In this document: piece after piece, positions 1-6,067 of the stretch | Position numbering within the stretch: position 1 is the stretch's first letter | How the letters are laid out: every line of letters begins with the position of its first letter | NCBI GenBank assembly: GCA_027314825.1 | Contig: DAHVAB010000035.1 | Span: 1 to 12,390 of the forward strand | Reading direction: 5' to 3' | Length of the DNA stretch: 12,390 bases | DNA from: Solirubrobacterales bacterium | Lineage (GTDB): Bacteria > Actinomycetota > Thermoleophilia > Solirubrobacterales > Solirubrobacteraceae | Notes under the pieces: model-generated | What the model was told of the DNA's origin: nothing | Databases searched by the model: none | The model's input: the letters and a program-made list of their open reading frames with translations, nothing else | Made by a program: the position numbers and the translations under genes

Positions 1-998
1 CCGTCACGACCACCAGGACCACCATCATCGCCACCACCACCACCGCTGGCCGCGATCAGACGCAGCCGCCCCTGCCGCAGCGCGAAGTCCACGCCGGCCG
101 GCAGCGTCTGGCGCACGCGGGCGCCGATCGCGGCGTACTGGATGCTCCCGGCGATGAGACCTCTGAGAGCCGCGAGCCGCTGCGCGCCGGTGGCGCGCGG
201 CGCGCCAGGCCGGTAGATCGGGAGGTAGATCGCTCCGGCGTAGAGCGGCGTGGCGGAGCCGCCGGTCGGCTCGGGCACAGGCGGTGTGGCGCCCGGCTCG
301 CCTCCGCGGGCGATCGCGAGCAGCCGGGTGCGCAGGCCGCTGTCGGCGGCGAGGTCGACGCTCCTCATGGGGGGACCCGGCTCGTGCTCCAGCGAGCGTT
401 CCACCACCAGGTAGCGGGACTGCGGGGGCGCACGCTCAGAGGGTGGCTGGGGCGGCCGCCCGGCCGCGAGCCCCCGAGGGACTCCGGCGCGCGGGGCGCC
501 CCCGGCCAACGGTGGCGGCGGCGGTGCGATGGCCGATGAGGCTCCGTGCGTGCGGCGGTGGGAGCCGGTTGAGGATTCGGCCACCAGCGCGGGCGGTGGT
601 GGCGGCGGCGGAGCCGGCAGCAGGATCGGCCCGTGCTCACGTTCGTAGGCGGGCCGCTGCGAGGAGCTCAGATCGCGGATCAGCACCACCCGGTCGACCC
701 CCGGAGCCTGCAGCGCATCGTCTGCGACGGCCGCGAATTCAGCGCTCTCGCGCGGCCAGTGGACCGCCATCGACCCGGCGAGCGCGCTCAGCTGCGAAGA
801 CTCGGATGAGAGCACGCTGCGCACCGCGGCGCGCGCCTGCCGGACGTAGGCGCTGCGCTGCGCGGCCGTCGAGGCCATCGCGTGCTGGTAGAGCAGGAGC
901 GCGATCGCGGAGGTCCCGAGGGCGAGCCCCGCGCTGATCGTCACCGGCATGCTCCGCCAGGCGCTGCCCTGGAGCTTCTTCGAGGAGAGGTGGAGCAT
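1..998 (-). CDS. CHASE-domain membrane sensor protein, N-terminal part (partial)
   Basis: The reading frame has no stop from the ATG at 998 to the left edge, giving the first 332 residues. An in-frame TGA lies upstream, with no other usual start before the ATG. One membrane helix is visible at about residues 17-39. It is followed by an extracytoplasmic region resembling the CHASE ligand-binding domain: an SSQLSALAGSMA helix (68-79), the RSVDLAADSGLR stretch (211-222), a LYAGAIYLPIY strand (251-261) and an RLAALRGLIAGSIQ segment (273-286). In this family the domain feeds histidine kinase, GGDEF/EAL or cyclase outputs, but the output lies outside the window. Two oddities stand out. A proline-rich insert at about 128-192 (runs of six and five prolines) interrupts the domain. 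A glycine run at 318-329, encoded by GGT repeats, sits at the edge. The gene is divergent from the MFS gene. CHASE assignment is by motif reading; the class of output is unknown. Confidence 0.72.
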   Translation of the reverse strand, partial: MLHLSSKKLQGSAWRSMPVTISAGLALGTSAIALLLYQHAMASTAAQRSAYVRQARAAVRSVLSSESSQLSALAGSMAVHWPRESAEFAAVADDALQAPGVDRVVLIRDLSSSQRPAYEREHGPILLPAPPPPPPPALVAESSTGSHRRTHGASSAIAPPPPPLAGGAPRAGVPRGLAAGRPPQPPSERAPPQSRYLVVERSLEHEPGPPMRSVDLAADSGLRTRLLAIARGGEPGATPPVPEPTGGSATPLYAGAIYLPIYRPGAPRATGAQRLAALRGLIAGSIQYAAIGARVRQTLPAGVDFALRQGRLRLIAASGGGGGDDGGPGGRD

Positions 999-1005
999 CG
1001 CCGCG

Positions 1006-1011
1006 AGCCTA
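1006..1011 (-). promoter_or_regulatory. Putative -10 element of the CHASE sensor gene
   Basis: TAGGCT reads on the minus strand and ends 7 bp before the ATG at 998. It fits the actinobacterial TANNNT -10 pattern and implies an mRNA that starts at or next to the start codon. There is no Shine-Dalgarno sequence before this ATG. I see no convincing -35 hexamer. Confidence 0.4.
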
Positions 1012-1103
1012 TCGGCTGGTCCGCCCTGTGGCTGAATAGTTGGAAGATTTCAACCGGAGCGCGGCGCGGCGGCACGGGCCGTTCCGTCGCGGCGGGCGTC
1101 TGC

Positions 1104-1280
1104 GGACCCGTGCCCCGGCGGGCATCTATGAACGTGCGCCCCGGCGGGCATCTGTGAACGTGCGCCCCTGCGGGCGCCTTTGAACGTGCGCCGGCGGGCG
1201 CCTTTGAACGTGTGCCCCGGCGGGCGCCTTTGAACGTGCGCCCCGGCGGGCATCTATGAACGTGTGCCCCTGCCGGCGCC
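1104..1280. repeat. Tandem array of about seven 26-bp hairpin-forming units
   Basis: Units begin at about 1104, 1130, 1156, 1182, 1206, 1232 and 1258. Each is 26 bp, except the fourth, which has lost two C residues. The first and last are degenerate. Each carries GAACGTG (or a variant), then a hairpin core, then CTTT or ATCTAT leading into the next GAACGTG. The core is GCGCCC, loop CGGC or CTGC, GGGCGC in the best copies. Other copies keep at least a GCCC/GGGC stem, or a GTGCCC arm that pairs through G-T. The array fills most of the gap between the divergent sensor and MFS genes (999-1320), which otherwise holds no gene I can support. Frames through the array give only repetitive Arg/Pro/Gly peptides. 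It could be a multi-site operator, an RNA leader for the MFS gene, a variable-number repeat or simple slippage product. Confidence 0.85.
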
Positions 1281-1320
1281 ACCAGGTCTCGATGCCCATG
1301 GTTGATAGAACAGGCACGCA

Positions 1321-2649
1321 ATGGAACATACGATGACCCGCCGCCTCACGATCGTGATGGCCGTGGGCTGCGGCGTCTCGGTCGGCAACCTCTACTACGC
1401 CCAGCCGCTGCTGAACGCGATCGCCGCGGAACTGAAAGTTGGCTACGCGCAGGCTGGGCTGATCGTGACCCTCAGCCAGATCGGCTACGTGCTGGGGCTG
1501 GCGCTGCTGGTGCCGCTCGGCGACCTCTTCCAGCGGCGGCGCATGGTCGTGCGCGTGCTCGTGCTCACCTGCCTCGCCCTCGCGGGCGCCGGCCTGGCTC
1601 CGACCCTCGGCGCGCTGGACATCGCGATCCTGATCGTGGGGATCACCACGGTCATCCCTCAGATCCTCGTCCCGTTCGCCGCCGAGCTCGCCGCCGAGGG
1701 GGAGCGGGGACGGGTCGTCGGCATCGTGATGAGCGGGCTGCTCGTGGGCGTCCTGCTCGCGCGGACCGTCTCCGGCCTGCTCGCCCAGCTCGGGACCTGG
1801 CGGATCGCGTTCCTGGTCGCCTCCGGCGCGATGCTCGTGCTCGCCGCGGCGCTCCAGCGGGAGCTGCCGGAGGTGCCGCCCAGCTCCTCGATGCCCTATC
1901 GGCGCCTGATGCGCTCGATCATCGCGATCGCCCGCGAAGACTCGGTCGTGCGCTGGAGGTCGCTGTTCGGGTCGATCGGCTTCGCCTGCTTCAGCGTGCT
2001 GTGGACCTCGATCGCCTTCCTCCTCGCCGGCCCTCCATACCACTATGGCCCGGCCGTGATCGGCCTATTCGGCCTGCTCGGCGCGGGCGGCGCGCTGATG
2101 GCGAGCGTGGCGGGCCGCCTCGCCGACGCCGGCCACACGAAGGCGAGCACGGGCGCGCTCTTCGCGCTCATGGCCGGCTCCTTCGCCCTGCTTGCGCTCG
2201 GCCGCACCGAGCTCGCCGCGCTCGTGCTCGGCATTCTGCTGCTCGACCTCTCCGTGCAGGGCGTACACATCCTCAACCAGGCGACGATCTACTCCCGCCG
2301 GCCGGAGTCGCGCAGCCGCGTCACCACGATCTACATGGTCTGCTACTTCACCGGCGGTGCGGCCGGCTCGGCCGGCGCGGCCGGCATCTACGCGGCAGAC
2401 GGGTGGCAGGCGACGTGCGCTCTCGGCGTCGGCCTCGGCGTGCTCGGCCTGATCTCATGGCTGCTGCAGAGCGTGCTGGCCGCGCGCGGTGGCGAAGGCG
2501 ACGGCGGCGGCGGGGCTCGCGATCCGTCGCGGGCGAGCGCGGGACCGGCCTCCCAGGCAGGGGATGACCGCTCCGCGCGGGCGCCGTCGGCGGCGGGCGG
2601 ATCAGGGGATCGGGATGTCGCGGTGCCTGGCGGCGGCGCGCAGCTGTGA
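1321..2649 (+). CDS. MFS transporter (AraJ-like efflux family)
   Basis: This is a 12-helix major facilitator protein of the COG2814 type, probably a proton-coupled exporter of a small molecule; its substrate cannot be read from sequence. Near the N terminus is NLYYAQPLL (23-31), a hallmark of one bacterial MFS group. The loop 2-3 signature GDLFQRRR (67-74) follows. RGRVVGIVMSGLLVGVLLAR (129-148) resembles the antiporter-type motif of helix 5. The core ends near residue 389. The last 53 residues are low-complexity Gly/Ala/Ser/Asp sequence, and their 3' end overlaps the convergent gene at 2602-2943. The start is uncertain: ATG 1321 has no clear ribosome site, while ATG 1333 has GGAA 6 bp upstream and would drop four residues. 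The upstream gap holds the 26-bp repeat array. Confidence 0.88.
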   Translation: MEHTMTRRLTIVMAVGCGVSVGNLYYAQPLLNAIAAELKVGYAQAGLIVTLSQIGYVLGLALLVPLGDLFQRRRMVVRVLVLTCLALAGAGLAPTLGALDIAILIVGITTVIPQILVPFAAELAAEGERGRVVGIVMSGLLVGVLLARTVSGLLAQLGTWRIAFLVASGAMLVLAAALQRELPEVPPSSSMPYRRLMRSIIAIAREDSVVRWRSLFGSIGFACFSVLWTSIAFLLAGPPYHYGPAVIGLFGLLGAGGALMASVAGRLADAGHTKASTGALFALMAGSFALLALGRTELAALVLGILLLDLSVQGVHILNQATIYSRRPESRSRVTTIYMVCYFTGGAAGSAGAAGIYAADGWQATCALGVGLGVLGLISWLLQSVLAARGGEGDGGGGARDPSRASAGPASQAGDDRSARAPSAAGGSGDRDVAVPGGGAQL

Positions 2650-2943
2650 TCTGGAGAGCTCGGAGCGGGGCACGGGACTCACCAGCGAGATGTGCCCTCC
2701 CACCGGGCAGCGCTGCAGCCGCCACCAGCCGAGCTTGACCGACTTCAACGAGGCGGCGGGCAGCCAGAGCGTCGTGAACAGGTGCCCGCGGCGGCAGCGC
2801 ACCACCACATTGCCGCCGAAGCCGTAGCCGCGCCGGCGCAGCATCGCAAGCTCGCAGGCGAGCGCCACGAGGGCGATCAGGATCGCGCCGCGCCGCCTAC
2901 GGCCGCCGCCGCCGGAGCCGTCGTTCTCCTGCGCCTGACCCAT
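2602..2943 (-). CDS. Small membrane-anchored conserved protein of unknown function (QRCPVG type)
   Basis: This 113-residue protein has a basic Gly/Arg-rich N terminus, one hydrophobic segment (about 19-34) and a compact conserved region. That region contains C50, GHLFTTLW (53-60), SLK (65-67), QRCPVGGH (77-84) and a C-terminal SLVSPV...L segment. I recall similar short proteins with a Cys/GH and QRCPVG pattern from Streptomyces and mycobacteria, annotated only as hypothetical. C50, H54, C79 and H84 could form a metal site; this is inference. It lies 19 bp downstream of the UBP zinc-finger gene on the same strand, probably in one transcript, with a GGTGAG stretch before the ATG. Its last 48 bp overlap the convergent MFS gene. 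Function is unknown. Confidence 0.75.
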   Translation of the reverse strand: MGQAQENDGSGGGGRRRRGAILIALVALACELAMLRRRGYGFGGNVVVRCRRGHLFTTLWLPAASLKSVKLGWWRLQRCPVGGHISLVSPVPRSELSRSQLRAAARHRDIPIP

Positions 2944-2962
2944 CAGAGCTCACCCTGGCCCA

Positions 2963-3223
2963 TCAGAAGATCGTCTCGTCGAGATAGCACCAGCGCCACG
3001 CCTCACCCGGCTCGATCGACGCCGCGATCGGATGCCCGCTGCTCCGCGCATGCGCGGTCGCATGCCGGTTCTTGGAGGAGTCACAGCAGCCGACATGCCC
3101 GCAGCTCATGCACATGCGCAGGTGCACCCAGTCATCGCCCATGCGCATGCACTCCTCGCAGCCCTCAGAGCGGGCCTTGAACACCTGGATCTGGTCTTGG
3201 TGGGTGCAGGGAGCGGAGGCCAA
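2963..3223 (-). CDS. UBP-type zinc-finger domain protein
   Basis: This 86-residue protein is almost entirely one ZnF-UBP domain. Likely zinc ligands lie among C6, H8, C22, C25, C38, C41, C46, H54, H58 and H64, in the family spacing (CxH, CxxC, CxxC, HxxxH). The C-terminal WRWCYLDE (76-83) also fits bacterial members. In eukaryotes this domain binds the free C-terminal tail of ubiquitin. Bacterial stand-alone versions have no settled role. The start is a TTG at 3223. An in-frame TAG lies seven codons upstream with no ATG or GTG in between. A TAGGAT hexamer (3239-3244) may be the -10 element. It is followed after 19 bp by the QRCPVG-type gene, and both lie downstream of the YihY gene on the same strand. 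Confidence 0.85.
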   Translation of the reverse strand: MASAPCTHQDQIQVFKARSEGCEECMRMGDDWVHLRMCMSCGHVGCCDSSKNRHATAHARSSGHPIAASIEPGEAWRWCYLDETIF

Positions 3224-3250
3224 TGCGGCTCTGGCACCATCCTAGCGGCG

Positions 3251-3379
3251 TGCCGGAGGGGTTCCGGCGGGGTCTGCCGCCGCCGCTCGATCTCCCACTG
3301 CGGCGGGGTGCCGGCGGGATTCCGGCGGGGTGCGAGCATGGTCAGTCTCCTGCCCGTTCGTGCCGCCGCTCGATCTCCC
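3251..3379. repeat. Degenerate direct duplication around the 3' end of the YihY gene
   Basis: Two repeat pairs are interleaved. A GC-rich 23-bp block with ttccggcgggg at its end occurs at 3251-3273 and 3309-3331 with two differences. An identical 18-bp block, GCCGCCGCTCGATCTCCC, occurs at 3279-3296 and again inside the YihY coding end at 3362-3379. On the minus strand the second block encodes REIERR near the YihY C terminus. The downstream copy still reads EIERRR in another frame. It looks like a partial tandem duplication of the gene end that then decayed in the gap before the zinc-finger gene. Confidence 0.7.
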
Positions 3380-4166
3380 GCTGCACGGCCGCCCCTGCCG
3401 CCGCGCTGCCGACCAGCACGAAGCCGGCCAGCATCAGCCAGCTGAGCAGGGCGAAGGCGACGCCGATCGCGCCGAACTGCTTGGCGGATGCGCCGAGCGA
3501 GTGGGGCATGTAGATGAGCGAGGCGCCGGAAAGCACGATCATCGCGGCCGCGGTGATGATCGCCGAAGGCATGAGCCGCTGCCAGGGCAGGCGCCGGGCG
3601 AGGATGATGTACGGGGTGGCCAACCATGCGACCACGCCGAGCAGCATCGAGCCGGCGATATGCCACCACCCGCTGGCGATGCCGGCCACGAGCGGGCGCA
3701 CGCTCAGGTAGATCGGGATCAGCGCGACCCAGAGCACGTGCCACGGCGTGCCCCTCACACCGGCTGCCGGCAGATCGAAGCACTGCTCGTAGAGCCGCTG
3801 TAGCCCGCGTGCGAACGAGAGCACCGAGACCAGGGCGAGCAGCACGCCGATGACCGTCGTGCTCTGGGCCACAGCCTCCGGAGGCGCGAGAGCGGCGCGG
3901 ACCGCCTGGGCCGCCGACCCGGAGAGATCCAGCCTCTCGACGATGCTGTTCGCGAAATCCTTCGCGTCCACCAGCGGCACGATCGCGCCGTAGACGATCA
4001 GCATCGGAAACAACGAGCTGAACGCGAGCGCCCCGAGCGCGATCGCCCGGTCGACGAAGGAGACGGCGACCAGGCGCTCCAGCCAGGTGCCGATCAACGG
4101 GATCGAGATCAGGCGTGAGCGCAGCCGCCCGAGCCGGTCCGCCGCATCCTCACGCGTGATCCGCAT
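3342..4166 (-). CDS. YihY/virulence factor BrkB family membrane protein
   Basis: This 274-residue integral membrane protein shows the family pattern: an amphipathic N terminus, FVDRAIALGALAFSSLFPML (37-56) as the first helix, a stretch before TTVIGVLLALVSVLSFARGLQRLYEQCF (103-130), and further helices to about residue 260. Its length is normal. Members were once called RNase BN by mistake; they are membrane proteins of uncertain function, linked in some bacteria to serum resistance or envelope traits. I chose ATG 4166 because GAGG lies 8-11 bp upstream and family similarity begins here. An upstream start at 4280 would add 38 Arg-rich residues unlike the family and would run through a palindrome. 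It is probably first in a minus-strand run with the zinc-finger gene, after a 118-bp gap. The charged C terminus ends in a duplicated segment. Confidence 0.85.
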   Translation of the reverse strand: MRITREDAADRLGRLRSRLISIPLIGTWLERLVAVSFVDRAIALGALAFSSLFPMLIVYGAIVPLVDAKDFANSIVERLDLSGSAAQAVRAALAPPEAVAQSTTVIGVLLALVSVLSFARGLQRLYEQCFDLPAAGVRGTPWHVLWVALIPIYLSVRPLVAGIASGWWHIAGSMLLGVVAWLATPYIILARRLPWQRLMPSAIITAAAMIVLSGASLIYMPHSLGASAKQFGAIGVAFALLSWLMLAGFVLVGSAAAGAAVQREIERRHERAGD

Positions 4167-4258
4167 TCCAGCCTCGCATGGCCGCCACCTCGGTCCGAGC
4201 CCGATCGCCCGATGGGCCGATGATCGCCGTGGCGCTCGCCGCGCGCATCCGCGAAAAC

Positions 4259-4278
4259 GACCGCACCGCGGTGCGGTC
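4259..4278. promoter_or_regulatory. Perfect 20-bp palindrome, candidate operator
   Basis: GACCGCACCGCGGTGCGGTC is identical to its own reverse complement over 20 bp. It lies in the 262-bp gap between the divergent YihY and ppx genes, 93 bp upstream of the YihY start and about 150 bp before ppx. A gap between divergent genes needs no terminator, so an operator for a dimeric regulator is the simplest reading. A structural cruciform or chance in GC-rich DNA is possible. The rest of the gap has only a 24-bp repeat and the ppx -10 element. Confidence 0.5.
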
Positions 4279-4333
4279 AACTACCGCCCGCGACCCACCT
4301 CGCCTCCCGCGTCTCGCTCACGCACACGGGCGC

Positions 4334-4381
4334 GGCCACGCCGGCGCCCGACGCGCCGGCCACGCCGGCGCCCGATGCGGC
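4334..4381. repeat. Two-copy 24-bp tandem repeat upstream of ppx
   Basis: The block beginning GGCCACGCCGGCGCCCGA occurs at 4334 and again at 4358, with two differences across the 24-bp unit. Each copy contains the self-complementary GCCGGC/GGCGCC core. It lies about 50 bp upstream of the ppx start. A regulatory role is possible but nothing shows it. Confidence 0.7.
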
Positions 4382-4416
4382 TGCCCGCACGGCTGCTCAC
4401 CGGCCGGTCGCGCCTC

Positions 4417-4422
4417 TAGGCT
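4417..4422 (+). promoter_or_regulatory. Putative -10 element of ppx
   Basis: TAGGCT ends 6 bp before the ATG at 4429, the spacing expected for a leaderless transcript. No good Shine-Dalgarno sequence is present. A 10-bp palindrome, ACCGGCCGGT, lies at 4399-4408 between the expected -35 and -10 positions. Confidence 0.45.
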
Positions 4423-4428
4423 CCAGGC

Positions 4429-5982
4429 ATGGACGACTCGCGCCTCGCGGTCATCGACCTGGGGTCGAACTCCTTCCGCCTGGTGGTCTTCACCGCCGCC
4501 GACGGCTTCTGGCAGCGCACCGACGAGGTCTACGAGGCGGTGCGCGTGGGGGAGGGGCTCTCAGCGAGCGGGAGGCTGTCGGCCGACCCGATCGCCAGGG
4601 CGCTGGCCACCCTCGACGTCTTCGCCCACTTCTGCAAGGCCGGCGGACTGACCGGGTCCGAGATCGACGCGGTCGCCACCAGCGCGATCAGGGACGCCGC
4701 CAACGCCTCCGAGCTCCTGGGCCCGGCGAGACGGCGGACGGGCCTGCCGATCCGGGTGCTCAGCCGCGAGCAGGAGGCCCGCTACGGCTACCTGGCCGCC
4801 GTCAACTCGACGACGCTCACAGACGGATGCGTGATGGATCTCGGCGGCGGATCGGTCCAGCTCGTCGACGTGCGCGACCGTCTTCCTCGCCGGCTCGGCT
4901 CCTGGCGGCTGGGAGCGGTGCGGATGAGCGAGCGCTTCCTGCCGGAGAGCGGCCCGGCCGACGCCGGCCATCTGCGGGCGCTGCGCGCCCATGTCTGCGA
5001 CACGCTGCGAGAGGGCCAGTCGATCGCCGCGGCCGGCAGGCCAATAGTCGGCATCGGTGGCACAGCCCGCAACCTGGCCGCCGCAGCGCAGCGTGCAGCC
5101 GGCCTGCCCAACAACGGGATCCAGGGGTTCATCCTCACCCGGGTCGCGCTCGCCGAGCTGATCGAGCGGCTCGCCGCCCTGCCCGCGGCGCAGCGGGCGA
5201 AGGTTCCGGGGATCAAGCCGGGAAGGGCGGACCTGATCCTCGCCGGCGCGATCGTCATCGACGAGGTGCTGGCAGCCGGCGGCGTCGACGGACTGGAGGT
5301 CACGGAGGCGGGCCTGCGCGAGGGGGTCTTCTTCGAGCGTCACCTGGACGCCTGCGGTGGAGCCGCGGCCGAGCGGCTGGAGGGAGCCGAGGAGCCGATC
5401 TTCGCTGACGTCCGACGCTCGGGAGTGATGAACCTCGCGCGCCGCTACGGCATGGACGCTCCGCACAGCCGGCACGTCGCCACGCTCGCGCTCGGCATGT
5501 TCGACGAGCTCGCCCGGCTGGGCCTCCACGACGGCGATCCGGAGGAGCGGGAGCTCCTGTGGGCCGCCTGCATGCTCCACGACGTCGGCATGTCGGTCGA
5601 CTACGACGACCACCACAAGCACTCCCGCTACCTGATCCTCAACGGAGGCCTGCCCGGCTTCTCCCCGAGCGAGGTGGCGACCATCGCCCAGGCCGCCCGC
5701 TACCACCGCAAGGGCATGCCCGAGCCGGGAACGCTCGCCCCCCTATTCGACGCCGAGGGCCGCCGGCGCCTGGACCGATGCGCGGTGCTGCTGCGCCTCG
5801 CCGAGGATCTGGAGCGCTCACGCGACCAGCTGGTGCGCGAGGTCGACCTGCAGCCGGAGAACGGGAGCGTGCGGCTGCAGCTGCGAGCCGACGGGGAGAC
5901 GTCCGTTCCGCGGTGGGCCGCCGCGCGTGAGCGCGAGCTATTCGAGCGGGCGTTCGGCAGGGCGCTCGCGATCGGCGGGTGA
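4429..5982 (+). CDS. Ppx/GppA family exopolyphosphatase / pppGpp phosphohydrolase with C-terminal HD domain
   Basis: This 517-residue protein removes terminal phosphates from polyphosphate or converts pppGpp to ppGpp; the two activities cannot be told apart here. The N-terminal ASKHA-fold part has the phosphate-1 motif DLGSNSFRLVVF (10-21), VATSAIRDA (82-90), the catalytic-type glutamate in LSREQEARYGY (E116) and the phosphate-2 motif VMDLGGGSVQL (135-145). GIGGTARNLAA and EVTEAGLREGVFF complete the Ppx core. An HD domain follows: an R/H helix near 345-360, LHDVG (H384, D385), HHKHSRY, and a later RYHRKG segment. This is the longer E. coli/Aquifex type of architecture, with the HD region, rather than the short form. 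The gene is divergent from YihY and convergent with the glycosyltransferase. The start is supported by a TAGGCT hexamer 6 bp upstream. Confidence 0.92.
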   Translation: MDDSRLAVIDLGSNSFRLVVFTAADGFWQRTDEVYEAVRVGEGLSASGRLSADPIARALATLDVFAHFCKAGGLTGSEIDAVATSAIRDAANASELLGPARRRTGLPIRVLSREQEARYGYLAAVNSTTLTDGCVMDLGGGSVQLVDVRDRLPRRLGSWRLGAVRMSERFLPESGPADAGHLRALRAHVCDTLREGQSIAAAGRPIVGIGGTARNLAAAAQRAAGLPNNGIQGFILTRVALAELIERLAALPAAQRAKVPGIKPGRADLILAGAIVIDEVLAAGGVDGLEVTEAGLREGVFFERHLDACGGAAAERLEGAEEPIFADVRRSGVMNLARRYGMDAPHSRHVATLALGMFDELARLGLHDGDPEERELLWAACMLHDVGMSVDYDDHHKHSRYLILNGGLPGFSPSEVATIAQAARYHRKGMPEPGTLAPLFDAEGRRRLDRCAVLLRLAEDLERSRDQLVREVDLQPENGSVRLQLRADGETSVPRWAAARERELFERAFGRALAIGG

Positions 5983-6061
5983 GGGGTCCCCGCGCCGGGC
6001 GCGCGGTCGGCGGGGCGTTCGCGGGGGGCGTTCGCGGGGGCGGTCGCGATCGGCGGGTGAG
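5966..6061. repeat. Duplicated ppx gene end and short repeats in the convergent gap
   Basis: The 18 bp TCGCGATCGGCGGGTGAG, which include the ppx stop codon (5966-5983), recur exactly at 6044-6061. Between them GCGTTCGCGGGG occurs twice (6015-6026 and 6028-6039). The gap between the ppx stop and the convergent glycosyltransferase stop (5983-6067) is made mostly of these repeats. Confidence 0.75.
5990..6006. terminator. Weak GC-rich stem-loop between convergent genes
   Basis: CCGCGC and GCGCGG form a 6-bp stem with a 5-nt loop in the 85-bp gap between the ppx stop and the glycosyltransferase stop. Its place suits a bidirectional terminator, but there is no T tract on either side, so this is a low-confidence call. 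Confidence 0.25.
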
Positions 6062-6067
6062 CGGTCG

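Noticed and set aside
284..937. Plus-strand 217-codon frame opposite the CHASE sensor
   Set aside because: It is composed of Arg/Ala/Pro low complexity and is antisense to an uninterrupted frame with a membrane helix and CHASE features.
1104..1280. CRISPR array
   Set aside because: The 26-bp units are directly adjacent with no unique spacers, and there are no cas genes in the window.
1126..2043. Minus-strand 305-codon frame opposite the MFS gene and through the repeat array
   Set aside because: It reads as charged low-complexity peptide ending in repeat-encoded residues; it is a shadow of the MFS gene.
1302..2567. Plus-strand 421-codon frame overlapping the MFS gene
   Set aside because: It is Arg/Pro-rich, has no hydrophobic segments, and runs in a different frame over a clear MFS coding sequence.
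3342..4166. Ribonuclease BN assignment for the YihY protein
   Set aside because: That name is a historical misannotation; the sequence is a polytopic membrane protein with no nuclease motif.
4167..4280. 38-residue N-terminal extension of the YihY protein
   Set aside because: It is Arg-rich and unlike the family, crosses the 20-bp palindrome, and a better start with GAGG upstream exists at 4166.
4561..5706. Minus-strand 381-codon frame opposite ppx
   Set aside because: It is antisense to a well-supported Ppx/GppA gene and has no domain signal.
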